Notes: generated by a model from the letters alone, not told the origin. A stretch of DNA of 64,000 nt from Gammaproteobacteria bacterium (GCA_024277915.1 JAJRUG010000089.1:16254-80253); one strand, 5' to 3'; numbered from the stretch's first letter, positions 34,683 to 45,312 are shown. Translations and numbers: made by a program.

Positions 34683-36155
34683 ATGAGCACCAACAAAGAA
34701 TATGACCTGCTGATCAAAAATATCGGCGTGGTTGCCCCCAATGCAGATTCCGTCGCAGATGCCGATATCGCCATCAAAGACGGCAAGTTTGTGAAAATTG
34801 CAGCCGATATTCCGGCCGATGCTGCGGCAGAGGTCTATGACGGCCAGAACCGTCTGGCTTTCCCCGGTGTCGTTGATGCTCATATGCATACCGGTATCTA
34901 TGCCCCGCTGAATGAGGATGCCAAAACCGAGAGCCGCGCTGCGGCAATGGGCGGGGTCACCACCAGCCTGAACTACATGCGCACCGGGGGTTACTACCTG
35001 AACAAAGGCGGGCCCTACCGGGATTTCTTCCCCGAGGTGCTGGAATTGTCCGAGGGCAATTTTCATGTCGACTACGCCTATCACCTGGCGCCGATGGACC
35101 GACATCATATTGCCGAGATCCCCGAGCTGATCGAAAAGTTCGGGGTGACTTCTTTCAAGATTTTCATGTTCTATGGCAGTCATGGCCTGCACGGGCGATC
35201 AACCAATCAGCACGAGTTTTTGATGATTGACAAGGAAGAGCGCTACGATTTCGCACACTTCGAGTTTGTCATGCGCGGCATTCGGGCGGCGATGGCTCAA
35301 TATCCTGACAAGGCCGATCAGATCAGCCTGAGCCTGCACTGTGAGACCGCCGAGATCATGGCGGCTTATACCAAGATTGTTGAGGATGAGGGCAAGCTGA
35401 AGGGCTTGCATGCCTACAATGCGGCGCGGCCACCACATTCTGAAGGGCTGGCGATTTTCATTGCTTCCTACCTGGCGAATGAAACCGACATGGCCAATAT
35501 CAATTTGTTGCACCTGACTTCGCGCAAGGCAGTGGATGCAGCGATGCAGATGGCTGCGGTATTTCCGCATATCAATTTTCGTCGCGAGGTGACCATTGGC
35601 CACCTGATGCTGGATGTTGATGCCGAAACCGGCTGCATGGCCAAGGTCAATCCACCGATTCGACCCCGCGAGGATGTGGAGTATCTCTGGGAGCATCTGC
35701 TGAAGGGCAATCTCAGCTGGGTATGCAGCGATCACGCCTGCTGCAAGCACGAGATGAAGGTGGATGGTGAGAACCCGACTGATATCTGGCTGGCGAAGTC
35801 CGGCTTTGGCGGCACTGAGTACCTGATGTCGGCACTGGTCAGCGAAGGACAAAAGCGCGGCATGTCATACAACCAGATGGCACAGCTTGCCTGCTACAAT
35901 CCCGCGCGGCGCTATGGCCTGAATCAAAAGGGTGATATTGCCGAGGGGCTGGATGCCGATCTGGTGCTGGTGGATTCGGCCGAAACATGGACAGTGCGTG
36001 CTGAGGAGTCCGAGTCACAGCAGGGATATACGCCGTTCGAGGGGCAGGAGCTGGGTGCGCGGGTCAAGACAACCTTCCTGCGCGGCTCAAGAATTTACGA
36101 CAACGGCGAGGTGATTGGCGGGCCTGGAGGCAAATTTCTGAGAAGGCCGTATTAG
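34683..36155 (+). CDS. Cyclic amidohydrolase (dihydroorotase/hydantoinase family)
   Basis: This 490-residue metal-dependent hydrolase has the first metal motif VDAHMHTGIYAP (HxH, ~66), a likely carboxylated Lys in SFKIFMFYGSHG (~159), later metal His residues in LSLHCETAEI (~220) and LLHLTSRKAVDA (~276), and the catalytic Asp in VCSDHACC (~350). The length and N-terminal DLLIKNIGVVAPNADSVADAD fit dihydroorotase, allantoinase and hydantoinase relatives, which open cyclic amide rings. No other pyrimidine or purine gene is adjacent, so the substrate is open. AGAGGA precedes the ATG. It is cytoplasmic. Confidence 0.8.
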   Translation: MSTNKEYDLLIKNIGVVAPNADSVADADIAIKDGKFVKIAADIPADAAAEVYDGQNRLAFPGVVDAHMHTGIYAPLNEDAKTESRAAAMGGVTTSLNYMRTGGYYLNKGGPYRDFFPEVLELSEGNFHVDYAYHLAPMDRHHIAEIPELIEKFGVTSFKIFMFYGSHGLHGRSTNQHEFLMIDKEERYDFAHFEFVMRGIRAAMAQYPDKADQISLSLHCETAEIMAAYTKIVEDEGKLKGLHAYNAARPPHSEGLAIFIASYLANETDMANINLLHLTSRKAVDAAMQMAAVFPHINFRREVTIGHLMLDVDAETGCMAKVNPPIRPREDVEYLWEHLLKGNLSWVCSDHACCKHEMKVDGENPTDIWLAKSGFGGTEYLMSALVSEGQKRGMSYNQMAQLACYNPARRYGLNQKGDIAEGLDADLVLVDSAETWTVRAEESESQQGYTPFEGQELGARVKTTFLRGSRIYDNGEVIGGPGGKFLRRPY

Positions 36156-36193
36156 GGATTGGCCCCGGTGGGTAGTCCCCGGTCAGGTAGTTT

Positions 36194-36580
36194 CTAGTTC
36201 AGACGTGCTTCACCGTGATTGCGGGATTTGGGTGACCGTTTGCGCGTCGTTCCCTTGCCGTGCTTCAGGCGCTCACCGGTGGCTTTGACCCGAACCAGCT
36301 CGCTGAACATGGCGACAATGGCTTTCGAATGGCGGCCGGCCTCGGTGCTGGACATTTTTCTGACCGATGCAAAGACGGGGCTTTCCTTCCGGTTGGCCGG
36401 TTTGGCCGAGTGCATGGCCCGTCTCAAGGTGACGAATTTGGTGCGAATGATTTCAGGGATATCATCGTCCTGAACCACTTCGAGATTATCAGCGTAGGCA
36501 TTGGCCAGGCGGCGTTTAATGGGGCCATCACCGGACAGAGTGCGGACGGCAGAAAAAAACTTGTTAGAAAGCTGGCACAT
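36194..36580 (-). CDS. Hypothetical basic protein of 128 residues
   Basis: I place the start at the ATG 36580 (MCQLSNKFFSAVRTLSGDG), which has AAGGGA 6 bases upstream; the open frame extends 41 codons further but without a site. The protein is helical and ends in a strongly basic tail (HGKGTTRKRSPKSRNHG). No known domain, signal or membrane segment is recognised. A basic, low-complexity tail could bind nucleic acid, but this is only a thought. It lies between two plus-strand genes, in the opposite direction. Confidence 0.6.
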   Translation of the reverse strand: MCQLSNKFFSAVRTLSGDGPIKRRLANAYADNLEVVQDDDIPEIIRTKFVTLRRAMHSAKPANRKESPVFASVRKMSSTEAGRHSKAIVAMFSELVRVKATGERLKHGKGTTRKRSPKSRNHGEARLN

Positions 36581-36802
36581 CGGAGTCCCTTTATTATTCT
36601 TGTTTGTCCTGTTGTTCTTATCAGCGCGGCCATCGTGAGCCGGCGGGCTTCTGGCTTGATTGCAGGTTCTGGACATGCCACAAAATGACAAGAAAGAACA
36701 CAATCAAAACCTAATGAATGAAATATATAACGATTCTAGGGAAATTCAAGTAAGTCGTTACTTTGGTGGGAGTTCCATGTATTCGGCCATACCTCCGTGT
36801 GA

Positions 36803-37699
36803 GTGGCACTCGTGCTGAAACCCAGACACTGGGTCATATTGCTGCTGCTTTCCCTGCTTTGGGGGTCGTCTTACCTGATGATCCGGATTGCTCTTGAGGC
36901 CTGGTCACCGGATCAGATTACCGGTTTGCGCATTTTGCTGGCAGCGGTCGTATTACTGGCTCTGGCGCTGATCCCGGGTGGCCGGTACATGATGCCCCGG
37001 AGCCTGCGTCCCTGGGCGTTTTTCCTGGCCATAGCCTTGATAGGGAACTGCATTCCTTTCTACCTGATTTCCTGGGGTCAGCAGCAGGTGGAATCCGGGT
37101 TGGCGGGCATCCTGGCGGCTGTTACGCCGCTTTGTGTATTGCTGATGGCGCATTTCATGCTCGATGATGAGCGAATTACCGGCCTACACCTGGTTGCTTT
37201 TTTGCTCGGTTTTGCCGGGGTTGTGGTGTTGATGGGGCCGGATTCACTCGCCGCTGTCGGGGGATCGGCAGGCAGGCTGGTATCCCAGCTTGCGATCCTG
37301 GCGGGGGCTGTGTGCTATGCATTAGCGACCGTGCTGGCCCGGTTGATGCCGGGCAGTCACCCGGTGGTGACTGCGGTGGCAGTGATGGTGCTGGCGGCTA
37401 TTGTGGTTTCACCATTGACGGTACCCGCTGCAGTACTGGATGTTGAGTACACACCGATACAGGTGGCGGCGATCTCATTTCTGGGTGTTCTGTGTACCGG
37501 GGCTGCATCCATTATGTACTTCTATCTCGTCAACCATACCAGTGCCCGGTTTGTATCCTTGTTGAATTATCTAGTGCCTTTGTGGGCGGTTGCCCTGGGC
37601 TGGCTGGTGTTTGGCGAGGCGCTGACACCTAATACACTGCTTGCCTTGATGCTGGTGATCAGTGCACTGGTGATGACGCAACTGGCCATGCGGAAATAG
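36803..37699 (+). CDS. EamA/DMT-superfamily exporter
   Basis: This 298-residue inner-membrane protein has ten predicted helices in two EamA repeats; GSSYLMIRIALEAWSPDQITGLR at residues ~19-41 marks the first, with a similar Pro/Gly-rich helix in the second. DMT exporters move metabolites or amino acids outward; the substrate is not predictable. The likely start is GTG at 36803; a second GTG lies at 36812. The neighbours are unrelated and divergent or convergent, so it appears to be transcribed alone. Confidence 0.82.
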   Translation: MALVLKPRHWVILLLLSLLWGSSYLMIRIALEAWSPDQITGLRILLAAVVLLALALIPGGRYMMPRSLRPWAFFLAIALIGNCIPFYLISWGQQQVESGLAGILAAVTPLCVLLMAHFMLDDERITGLHLVAFLLGFAGVVVLMGPDSLAAVGGSAGRLVSQLAILAGAVCYALATVLARLMPGSHPVVTAVAVMVLAAIVVSPLTVPAAVLDVEYTPIQVAAISFLGVLCTGAASIMYFYLVNHTSARFVSLLNYLVPLWAVALGWLVFGEALTPNTLLALMLVISALVMTQLAMRK

Positions 37700-37731
37700 C
37701 AGGAGAGGCTTCTTCGTTTTTATTTATTTTA

Positions 37732-38829
37732 CTAGCGCATCTGCGCATCCGGCACCGGTCCGAAGTACATTTCAAACCCGATGCCCACACCGAAGTTGGC
37801 TTTACGCTCCTCGGTCAACAGCTCCTTTGGCCAGGTGACACTGCTGATGAGTTCAACAAATAGCCATTCGCGCATCAGCCGTCGACGATACCGCACCTCG
37901 AAGCCAACATTCTGGTAGCGAACCTCCGCTTTTGTTTCACCGCGAATCAGGGCGCGATAGCTCAGGGCGCGACGGTCGGAAAGACTTTGAAACAGGGTGA
38001 ACGTCGAGCCCCACTCGAGGCCCTCGACTTCCTTGTCTTCCGAAACGGTACCGTAGTTTGCCCAGCGCAGCATCAAGCGATCAGATACCAGGTGGTCGAT
38101 ATCAAGCTGGGTAGTAGAACCGAACCCTTCGGCATCTCGCCAGAATAATATCTGCCTGAATCGTGCGAGGTCCTGGCGGCTTAGTGAGACACTACGTCGG
38201 TAGGTGCCTTTGGCATAGGGTTGCGGCCGGGCTCGGAGTTTGGCGCCCACGCTGAATTTAAATCCACGCTTCAGCCCACCCTTTTCGAACCCCAATCCGA
38301 GTAACCAGGCTTCGTCGTCAAGATCGTTGAAGTTGCTTGGTAGAGCATCGTAGTCTGTCGAGGTACGTTCATCGACAATCTCCTTTTCATCACCGCGACC
38401 GAGCAGGATCGCGCCCCGGTGATTGAGTGCGGGTAAAGCGAAGCGAGCGCGCAGTCTCAATCTTGCATCCAATCCATCGCGCTCATCCAGGAAGCTGCTT
38501 AGCCCTAACCGGCCGTAGGTGTCTCCGGTTTCTCCATCGAAACGCTGGTCACCGAAAAAACCATCAAACCAGAGCGCGGTATTACATACTGTTCTGTAAA
38601 CTGTTCGCTGGGTTCGATCCAGCCAGGCTTTCGAGTCATAGTTCAGATCTTTGCATGGGCCGGGATCGACTGGTTCGATCGGTGTTGGCAGCTTTGGTAG
38701 CGCTTCGGTGGGAGATTCTGCCGGCGCTTCGTTTGACTGGGCTGCCACCGGGCCGCAATACCACAGGACGAGTAGCGACCCGGCAAGCAATCGCCATTGA
38801 TCATTGAATGGTTTTTGGGCCACGATCAT
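37732..38829 (-). CDS. Putative outer-membrane beta-barrel protein
   Basis: The protein has 365 residues from the ATG 38829. A signal peptide (WRLLAGSLLVLWYCGPVAAQ, ~11-30) is followed by a Pro-rich linker (PTEALPKLPTPIEPVDPGP). Then come many alternating-hydrophobic strands with aromatic girdle residues (GLDARLRLRARFALP, FKFSVGAKLRARPQ, LSYRALIRGETKAEVRYQ), ending FGVGIGFEMYFGP. The pattern suggests a barrel of about a dozen or more strands. Two Cys (~57, ~80) may form a periplasmic disulfide. Function unknown. Confidence 0.6.
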   Translation of the reverse strand: MIVAQKPFNDQWRLLAGSLLVLWYCGPVAAQSNEAPAESPTEALPKLPTPIEPVDPGPCKDLNYDSKAWLDRTQRTVYRTVCNTALWFDGFFGDQRFDGETGDTYGRLGLSSFLDERDGLDARLRLRARFALPALNHRGAILLGRGDEKEIVDERTSTDYDALPSNFNDLDDEAWLLGLGFEKGGLKRGFKFSVGAKLRARPQPYAKGTYRRSVSLSRQDLARFRQILFWRDAEGFGSTTQLDIDHLVSDRLMLRWANYGTVSEDKEVEGLEWGSTFTLFQSLSDRRALSYRALIRGETKAEVRYQNVGFEVRYRRRLMREWLFVELISSVTWPKELLTEERKANFGVGIGFEMYFGPVPDAQMR

Positions 38830-39057
38830 TTGAAAATTATAGCGTTTTCGGGCTTTCAGACACGTGCATGTGGCACAGGTTTGCCTGTGCCGGGGGTCTT
38901 GGCACAGGGGTGATCTGTCAGGTTTGTAGCATTTATGCGGTGAACCAACGAGAATCACGGGTTACCGGGGAAGGCTGGATTCGGATAGTCTTTGTCGGAG
39001 TCTCCCGGGAAAAGCACTCGGGGAAAAGACAACTGCGGAAATAAATAGCACGAGAAT

Positions 39058-40803
39058 ATGAGTGATTCGATTATGAATGAAACTGGTGAAACCCCCGGCA
39101 AGGATTTTATACGTCAGATTATTGCTGACGATATATCCAGCGGTAAGCATGAAGGGCAGGTTGTGACGCGATTTCCGCCGGAGCCCAACGGTTTTCTGCA
39201 CATCGGGCATGCCAAATCAATTTGCCTGAATTTCGGTGTTGCGGCAGAGAACAGCGGCCAGTGTTATCTGCGCTTTGATGACACCAACCCTGTAAAAGAG
39301 CGGCAGGACTTTGCTGATGGGATATCCGCCGATGTGCGTTGGCTGGGGTTCGACTGGGGAGACAGGTTGACCCATGCTTCGGATTACTTTGAGCAGTTTT
39401 ATGCGGCGGCTGTGGATTTGGTTCAGCAGGGAAAGGCCTATGTTGATAGCCTGAGCGCCGAGCAGATTCGGGAGTACCGGGGGACACTGACGGAAAGCGG
39501 AAAAGACAGTCCGTATCGTGATCGTACGATTGAGGAAAGTCTTGATTTGTTCAGTCGGATGCGCGCTGGTGAATTTGCCGATGGTGAGCATGTGCTGCGA
39601 GCCCGGATCGATATGTCCTCATCGAACATGAACCTGCGGGATCCGGCACTTTACCGGATCAGGAATGTTGCTCATCAGCGCACGGGAGATAGCTGGTGTA
39701 TTTATCCGATGTACGATTTTGCTCATACAGTGAGTGATGCGCTGGAGGGTATTACCCATTCTCTGTGCACACTGGAATTTGAAGATCACCGGCCTTTGTA
39801 TGACTGGATTCTTGATCAGCTTGATCTGGCGCATCGTCCCCGGCAAATAGAATTTTCGCGGCTGAATCTTGCTTACACGATTACCAGCAAACGCAAGCTG
39901 GCGCAGTTGATTGAGCTTGGACATGTCAGTGGCTGGGATGACCCTCGCATGCCGACCATCGCGGGCATGCGCCGACGAGGCTATACACCGGAGGCGATTC
40001 GGGATTTCTGCAGCCGGGCGGGTGTTACTAAAAAAGAGCATCTGATCCAGATGGGATCACTGGAGTTTTCCGTGCGAGAGGATCTCAATGTGCGTGCACC
40101 GCGGGCGATGGCAGTGCTGAACCCGGTGAAAGTGGTACTGACCAACTATCCCGCCGGCGAAACCGAGATGATGACGGCGGCAAATCATCCGGGCAATCCG
40201 GAGATGGGCGAGCGGCAGGTTCCGTTTACACGGGAGCTGTATATTGAACGGGATGATTTCATGGAAGACCCGCCCCGCAAGTTTTTTCGTTTGCGCCCTG
40301 ATGGAGAGGTGCGGCTTCGGTATGGTTACATTATCAAGTGTGTTGATGTCATAAAGAACGATGCGGGAGAAGTCACGGAAATTCACTGCACCTACGACCC
40401 GGAGACCCGCAGCGGTACCGGTGAAGTGCAGCGCAAAGTCAAAGGAACCATCCACTGGGTAAGCTGCGAGCACTCTGTTGTTGCGGAGGTTCGCTTATAT
40501 GACCGACTGTTTTCTATCGCCAACCCGGGTGCCGCATCCAATGAAAAAGACTTCAAGGAATACCTCAACCCGGATTCACTGGCAGTGCGCGAGCAGGCCA
40601 GAATAGAACCATCATTAAAAAACCTGGAGGCCGGCAGCAGTGTTCAATTTGAACGGCTTGGTTATTTCGTATCAGACAAGCAAGACCCCACTATCAAGCA
40701 TCCCGTATTCAATCGGGTAGTCACCCTACGCGATTCATGGGCAAAGATTGAAAAAGCCCAGGGGAGCCCAAGGCCAGGGGGTCGGACCTCGATAACCAAC
40801 TGA
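39058..40803 (+). CDS. glnS: Glutaminyl-tRNA synthetase
   Basis: This 581-residue class I synthetase charges tRNA-Gln with glutamine. The HIGH motif is in [20 protein letters not shown] (~40-59), and FDDTNP is the adjacent conserved segment. The KMSKS equivalent reads TSKRKL (~274), where E. coli has MSKRK; this may be a mild variation. [20 protein letters not shown] is the tRNA/ATP region. The C-terminal anticodon-binding beta-barrels are complete. The last eight residues (GGRTSITN) and the stop are encoded by the left end of a non-coding repeat at 40777, so the original C-terminus has been replaced. Confidence 0.95.
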   Translation: MSDSIMNETGETPGKDFIRQIIADDISSGKHEGQVVTRFPPEPNGFLHIGHAKSICLNFGVAAENSGQCYLRFDDTNPVKERQDFADGISADVRWLGFDWGDRLTHASDYFEQFYAAAVDLVQQGKAYVDSLSAEQIREYRGTLTESGKDSPYRDRTIEESLDLFSRMRAGEFADGEHVLRARIDMSSSNMNLRDPALYRIRNVAHQRTGDSWCIYPMYDFAHTVSDALEGITHSLCTLEFEDHRPLYDWILDQLDLAHRPRQIEFSRLNLAYTITSKRKLAQLIELGHVSGWDDPRMPTIAGMRRRGYTPEAIRDFCSRAGVTKKEHLIQMGSLEFSVREDLNVRAPRAMAVLNPVKVVLTNYPAGETEMMTAANHPGNPEMGERQVPFTRELYIERDDFMEDPPRKFFRLRPDGEVRLRYGYIIKCVDVIKNDAGEVTEIHCTYDPETRSGTGEVQRKVKGTIHWVSCEHSVVAEVRLYDRLFSIANPGAASNEKDFKEYLNPDSLAVREQARIEPSLKNLEAGSSVQFERLGYFVSDKQDPTIKHPVFNRVVTLRDSWAKIEKAQGSPRPGGRTSITN

Positions 40804-41018
40804 TTTCAAAAAGTAATCGGTTGGTTTTGTACCCATATCAAGTCTTAGAGTGCTGTTTTTGGGGGTAAAAAGGGGCTGCTAAGCAATGTTGCTATCTCCG
40901 TCGCTCCGCCGTCTTAGAGTGCTGTTTTAGACCTCGAAAACAAGGTTCCAAGCATTATATTTGCCATTTATTGCCTTGTTTTTCATTCTGTATCAGCAGG
41001 TTACTGAGGTCCGACCCC
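40777..41018. repeat. TIR-bounded non-coding element, copy 1
   Basis: It starts with GGGGTCGGACCTCGATAACC and ends with GAGGTCCGACCCC, so the 13-base ends are perfect inverted repeats. The interior is AT-rich with two CTTAGAGTGCTGTTTT motifs, the second forming a hairpin with AAAACAAGGTTCCAAG. It overlaps the 3' end of glnS. CCAGTGTCCTC is repeated just outside at 41017 and 41031. No transposase is encoded. Confidence 0.8.
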
Positions 41019-41050
41019 AGTGTCCTCCCCCCAGTGTCCTCAGTGTAAAG

Positions 41051-44000
41051 TCAGGCTACTTGAGCCCTGGCGGCCTGCTTTCTTTCTCTTCGGACCTTTA
41101 TGCGAGCAGAAATATTGGCTTGAATCATCAGACAGGAGGGGGTCAGAATCAGTGTCAGGATGGTTGCGAATATCAAGCCACCCGAGATCACTGTTGCCAT
41201 CTGTTTCCACCATGCGGTGGAGGGGCCACCGAAGTACATATCCCGATTGAGAATATCCAGGTTGAGCGCCATGGCCATTGGCAGCATCCCAAGTACGGTG
41301 GTGATCGTGGTTAACATGACAGGACGCATACGCTGTGCACAGGTTCTGATAATGACTTCCTTTGCCTCCATGCCTGTAGCCCGTAGTTTGTTGTAGGTGT
41401 CGATGAGGACAATATTATTGTTGACAACAATTCCTGCCAGAGCGATTGCCCCAATCCCGCAGCTCATAATGCCGAACGGCAGGCCGGTGACCATTAGTCC
41501 GAGTAATACACCGCCGGTTGAGAATATCACCGCGGTCAGAATCAGGCCCGCCTGAAAAACACTGTTGAACTGGGTGAGCAAAATCATCGCCATCATCGCC
41601 ATGGCCAGCCCCATTCCCTTGAACATGAATGACATGGATTCTGCCTGTTGCTCAGCACTGCCCTTGAACTTGATGTGCACATCAGGGGGCAGGTTCAAGC
41701 CCGGTATGGCTTGCTGTACTTCCTGCAATACTTGTCCGATACGGTAGCCGTCAGCGAGATCCGCCTGTACTGACATGGTGCGGCGTCGGTCGGTTCGCGT
41801 AATTGACTTGGTTGACTCAGCGGGGCGTCGTGTGACAAAAGTACTGATGGGCACACTCCCAGCCTGAGTCGGGATTCTGAGCTCGCCCAGGCTATCGAGA
41901 CTGCGCTGATCAGAAGGAAAGCGCACGCGGATATCGATCTCGTCATCAGCATCATCGGGCCGGTAGTTCCCGAGCCGGATGCCGTTAGTGACCAGCTGAA
42001 TGATACTACCGACCACAGAAACATCAGCACCAAATTTTGCTGCCTGTGCACGGTCTACTTCCAGTCGCCATTCAATACTCGGCAACGGGCGTGTATCTTC
42101 AATGTTCAGTGCTGCCGGCATGGTTTCCAGATGCCCCCGGATTTTGCTTACAGCCTCTTTGATGGATGCGAAAGAGCTCCCGGATATTTCGATATCCAGC
42201 GGTTTACCCTGATTCATGCCATGACTCGGTAAACTGGCCTCGATTTCCAGCCCGGCGATGCCTGCGGTTCGGTCACGGATTTCGGCGACAATCTCTTCTG
42301 CAGGCCTTCTCTGACGCCAGTCCACATAGTTGAGGCCGATTGATCCGATCTGATCATCAGCGGCGCCGAGGTTGGTGCTGCCGGATCGTGCATACATATT
42401 TTCGATACCTTCTATTCCATATATTCGTTGCTCAACCAGCTTGACGAGTTCATCTTTTTCCCGGGTTGAAAGATCACCACGTGCACGAATGGTGATGCTG
42501 CCCTGTCTGGGATCAATCTCCGGCCACATTTCGATGCCCTTGCCGAGTACGCCATAGCTGACGTATATGGTGACGAGCAGCGTTGACAGGGCGATCACGA
42601 CGGCGACCGGGCGGTTGAGTGCTTTGGTCATCATCTGAATGTAGTGTCCGGTGTAACCGGTAATACTGTTCAGGTCACCATTTTCGGAGGCTGCGAGATT
42701 TCGTTTTTTCTCTTTATCGAAATGCCCCGGCCGGCCAATCAGGGTGCCGAGGGTAGGAACGACTATCAACGCCATCAGGAGGGAGGCCGACAGCGTAAAT
42801 ATGAGTGTCAGCGGCAGGAATTTCATGAAGTTGCCCATCTGACCAGGCCAGAAAACCATCGGCAGGAAAGCGGCCAGTGTGGTTGCGGTAGAGGCGATGA
42901 TTGGCCATGCCATGCGCTGGGAGGCTTGGGAATAGGCAACTTTCCGACTGGCACCTTCAGCCATTTTTCGGTCAGCCAGTTCGGTGACAACAATAGCACC
43001 GTCAACCAGCATGCCCACTGACATGATAAGGCCGAACAACACTACCGTGTTGATTGACAAGCCTGTGATATTGAGAAAGAAAAAAGCTGCACAAAAAGAA
43101 CCGGGAATTGCCAGTCCTACTAATATGGCATTTTGAACACCCAGAATAGCCAGCAGCACGATGAAGACCAGAAGTATCGCCGCGCTGACATTATTGACCA
43201 GATTGGAAATACTGTTTCTGACCTGAATGGATCTGTCGGTCGAGTAGGTCAGCTGCAGGCCGGCTGGCCAGGTTCTTGAGATCTGTTCAATGGTTTCTTT
43301 GATTTCATCAACGGTGGCAAGCATATTCGAGCCGGTACGTTGCACAACCTCAATCGCAATGGCCGGTTTCCCGTTAAGCCGGGCGTAGCTGTCTGTATCT
43401 TTATAGGTACGAAGCACTGATGCGATATCACGAAAATGGACAACCCGTCCATTTTCTACCTTTACAGGCAAGCCCATGATGTCTTCCGGGGATTCAATAA
43501 TTCCGGGAACCTTGATCGCGAATCGTCCCTGTTCAGATTGCATGGCGCCGGCAGCTACCATGCGATTATTGCGATCTACGAAGCCAAGGACATCAGCGGG
43601 AGAAAGGCCGTAACTTTCCATGGCCAGGGGGTTGATCGTGATTTCCAGCAATTCATCGCGAATACCGACAATCTTGGCTTCCAGAACACCATCGATTCCT
43701 TCCAGATCTTCCTTTAGAGAACGGCTGATTTTATAGAGTGCCCGTTGGGGCACATCTCCGCCAAGATTTAACACCAGCATGGGGTTAAAGCGGGACATTT
43801 TTGCTTCTTGTACCCTGGGTTCCTCAGCGTCCTGGGGAAGCTTGGCTCTGGCCATATTGACCTTTTCCCGGACATCCTGAATCGCGATTGAAATATCTAC
43901 TTCCGGTTCGAACTCGAGGTTTATGGAGGCATTGCTTTCGCCGGCGGTTGCGACCATTTTTTTCAGGCCGTCGAGTGATCGCAGTTCTTGCTCCATTGGA

Positions 44001-44197
44001 CGAATCAGCAATCTTTCAGCATCTTCGGGCGAACTGCCTTCCAGAAACATCTGTACGAAAATCATCGGAAACTGGATATCGGGCTCGGCTTGTTTTGGTA
44101 ATGCCTGATAGGAAATAATTCCGGCGCCAATAATCACAAGAAAGGCCACCATCACAGTCCGGCTGCGGCCAATAGCGGCATTAATTGCGTTGATCAT
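41051..44197 (-). CDS. RND-family efflux transporter, permease subunit
   Basis: This 1048-residue protein has the AcrB/MexF-like layout: helix 1 near the N-terminus, a large periplasmic loop (~30-330), six helices, a second loop and six helices. In helix 4 the usual Asp-Asp pair reads MLVDGAIVVTE, so one proton-relay Asp is Gly. In the second half the helix 10 site reads GIVVNNNIVLID rather than carrying Lys. This resembles less-studied RND branches rather than AcrB itself. It would pump an unknown compound using the proton gradient, with the adaptor encoded upstream (4-base overlap). No TolC-like gene is adjacent. Confidence 0.9.
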   Translation of the reverse strand: MINAINAAIGRSRTVMVAFLVIIGAGIISYQALPKQAEPDIQFPMIFVQMFLEGSSPEDAERLLIRPMEQELRSLDGLKKMVATAGESNASINLEFEPEVDISIAIQDVREKVNMARAKLPQDAEEPRVQEAKMSRFNPMLVLNLGGDVPQRALYKISRSLKEDLEGIDGVLEAKIVGIRDELLEITINPLAMESYGLSPADVLGFVDRNNRMVAAGAMQSEQGRFAIKVPGIIESPEDIMGLPVKVENGRVVHFRDIASVLRTYKDTDSYARLNGKPAIAIEVVQRTGSNMLATVDEIKETIEQISRTWPAGLQLTYSTDRSIQVRNSISNLVNNVSAAILLVFIVLLAILGVQNAILVGLAIPGSFCAAFFFLNITGLSINTVVLFGLIMSVGMLVDGAIVVTELADRKMAEGASRKVAYSQASQRMAWPIIASTATTLAAFLPMVFWPGQMGNFMKFLPLTLIFTLSASLLMALIVVPTLGTLIGRPGHFDKEKKRNLAASENGDLNSITGYTGHYIQMMTKALNRPVAVVIALSTLLVTIYVSYGVLGKGIEMWPEIDPRQGSITIRARGDLSTREKDELVKLVEQRIYGIEGIENMYARSGSTNLGAADDQIGSIGLNYVDWRQRRPAEEIVAEIRDRTAGIAGLEIEASLPSHGMNQGKPLDIEISGSSFASIKEAVSKIRGHLETMPAALNIEDTRPLPSIEWRLEVDRAQAAKFGADVSVVGSIIQLVTNGIRLGNYRPDDADDEIDIRVRFPSDQRSLDSLGELRIPTQAGSVPISTFVTRRPAESTKSITRTDRRRTMSVQADLADGYRIGQVLQEVQQAIPGLNLPPDVHIKFKGSAEQQAESMSFMFKGMGLAMAMMAMILLTQFNSVFQAGLILTAVIFSTGGVLLGLMVTGLPFGIMSCGIGAIALAGIVVNNNIVLIDTYNKLRATGMEAKEVIIRTCAQRMRPVMLTTITTVLGMLPMAMALNLDILNRDMYFGGPSTAWWKQMATVISGGLIFATILTLILTPSCLMIQANISARIKVRRERKQAARAQVA

Positions 44198-45312
44198 TCG
44201 CTTTGACCCGATGCAACAGTAGTCGGGGTTTTAATATAATCCGGTTTTACAGATTGCCCTGCGAGGACGTAACCTTGTCCTACAGTAATGATGCGAGCTG
44301 TCTCAGGCAGCCCGGTTACCCAGATTCCATTAGTTTGAGACCGGGCAATTTCTACCGGATAAAAGACGACCTGTTCATTGTCATCAAGGACTTTTACTCC
44401 GATGGTGCCATTGGTTTCAAGGTTCAGAAGTGAGGGCGAAATTTTGTGCGCCATCACGGTAGCACCGGCAATCCGGATTTCGGATGTAACCCCCGCAGGC
44501 AGCATGCCATCCGGGTTGGGGACTTCCAGTTCGACAGCAAAGGTTCTGGTCGCACTGTCTGCGACGGGGGAGATGTACCGTATTTTCCCTGCTACTTCCT
44601 GCCCGGTTACCAAAAGGGCTGTCGCATCATCCCCGACAGCAACGAATTGTGCGTCTTGTTCGGCAAGGCTTGCTGATACTATTAATTTGGTGTTATCGAT
44701 AAAACTTGCGATGACGTCGCCTGCCCGGACGAAATCACCAATCTCGACATCGCGAGTAGCCAGAGCACCGTCGAAGGGCGCGCGTATGGTCATATTCTCC
44801 AGATCAATCTCTGCGCGCAACAACTCGGTTTTTGCGCCCTCAAGTTTGGCGACGACTTCGGCAATCTGAGTTTCGGAAACATAGCCATCGTTTTTCAACT
44901 TGAGCAGGGCTTTGTGATTGGTTTTGTACTCTTTGACACTGGCCTTGGCCTGAGCGAGTCGCGCACTGCGATCACGCAGATCAAGCCGGACAATCACCCC
45001 GTCTTTTTTGACTGATCGGCCCCGATCTGCTCCGATTGCTATAACGCGTCCGTTGGTTTCAGCTTTTACTTCGATTGTTCGGGCCGGGGATGATCGGCCA
45101 TACACATTAATGTATCGAACAATGGGTTCGGCACGTTGAATTTGAACCTGTACAGCACGGAGCGCCACGCTATCATTAGACAAGGCTTGGGTTTCAGCGA
45201 CATTGGCTGCGGTATTATTGCCCTTGCCTGAAAGCATCCATGCGGCGACCAGCGCAAGGATAGCCAGTGCCAGTATCCATGGTTTGGCAGCAAGTGTTCT
45301 GCCTATACTCAT
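44194..45312 (-). CDS. RND efflux periplasmic adaptor (membrane fusion protein)
   Basis: This 372-residue protein has an N-terminal anchor helix (WILALAILALVAAWML, ~12-27), then a beta/lipoyl/hairpin/lipoyl/beta order: RTIEVKAETNGRVIAIGADRG (~79-99), a coiled hairpin (~110-170), and IRAPFDGALATRDVEIGDFV (~183-202). It links the RND pump to an outer-membrane channel. It begins inside the stop of the PadR gene (45309-45312) and overlaps the pump gene by 4 bases, giving a tightly coupled three-gene operon. Confidence 0.92.
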   Translation of the reverse strand: MSIGRTLAAKPWILALAILALVAAWMLSGKGNNTAANVAETQALSNDSVALRAVQVQIQRAEPIVRYINVYGRSSPARTIEVKAETNGRVIAIGADRGRSVKKDGVIVRLDLRDRSARLAQAKASVKEYKTNHKALLKLKNDGYVSETQIAEVVAKLEGAKTELLRAEIDLENMTIRAPFDGALATRDVEIGDFVRAGDVIASFIDNTKLIVSASLAEQDAQFVAVGDDATALLVTGQEVAGKIRYISPVADSATRTFAVELEVPNPDGMLPAGVTSEIRIAGATVMAHKISPSLLNLETNGTIGVKVLDDNEQVVFYPVEIARSQTNGIWVTGLPETARIITVGQGYVLAGQSVKPDYIKTPTTVASGQSE

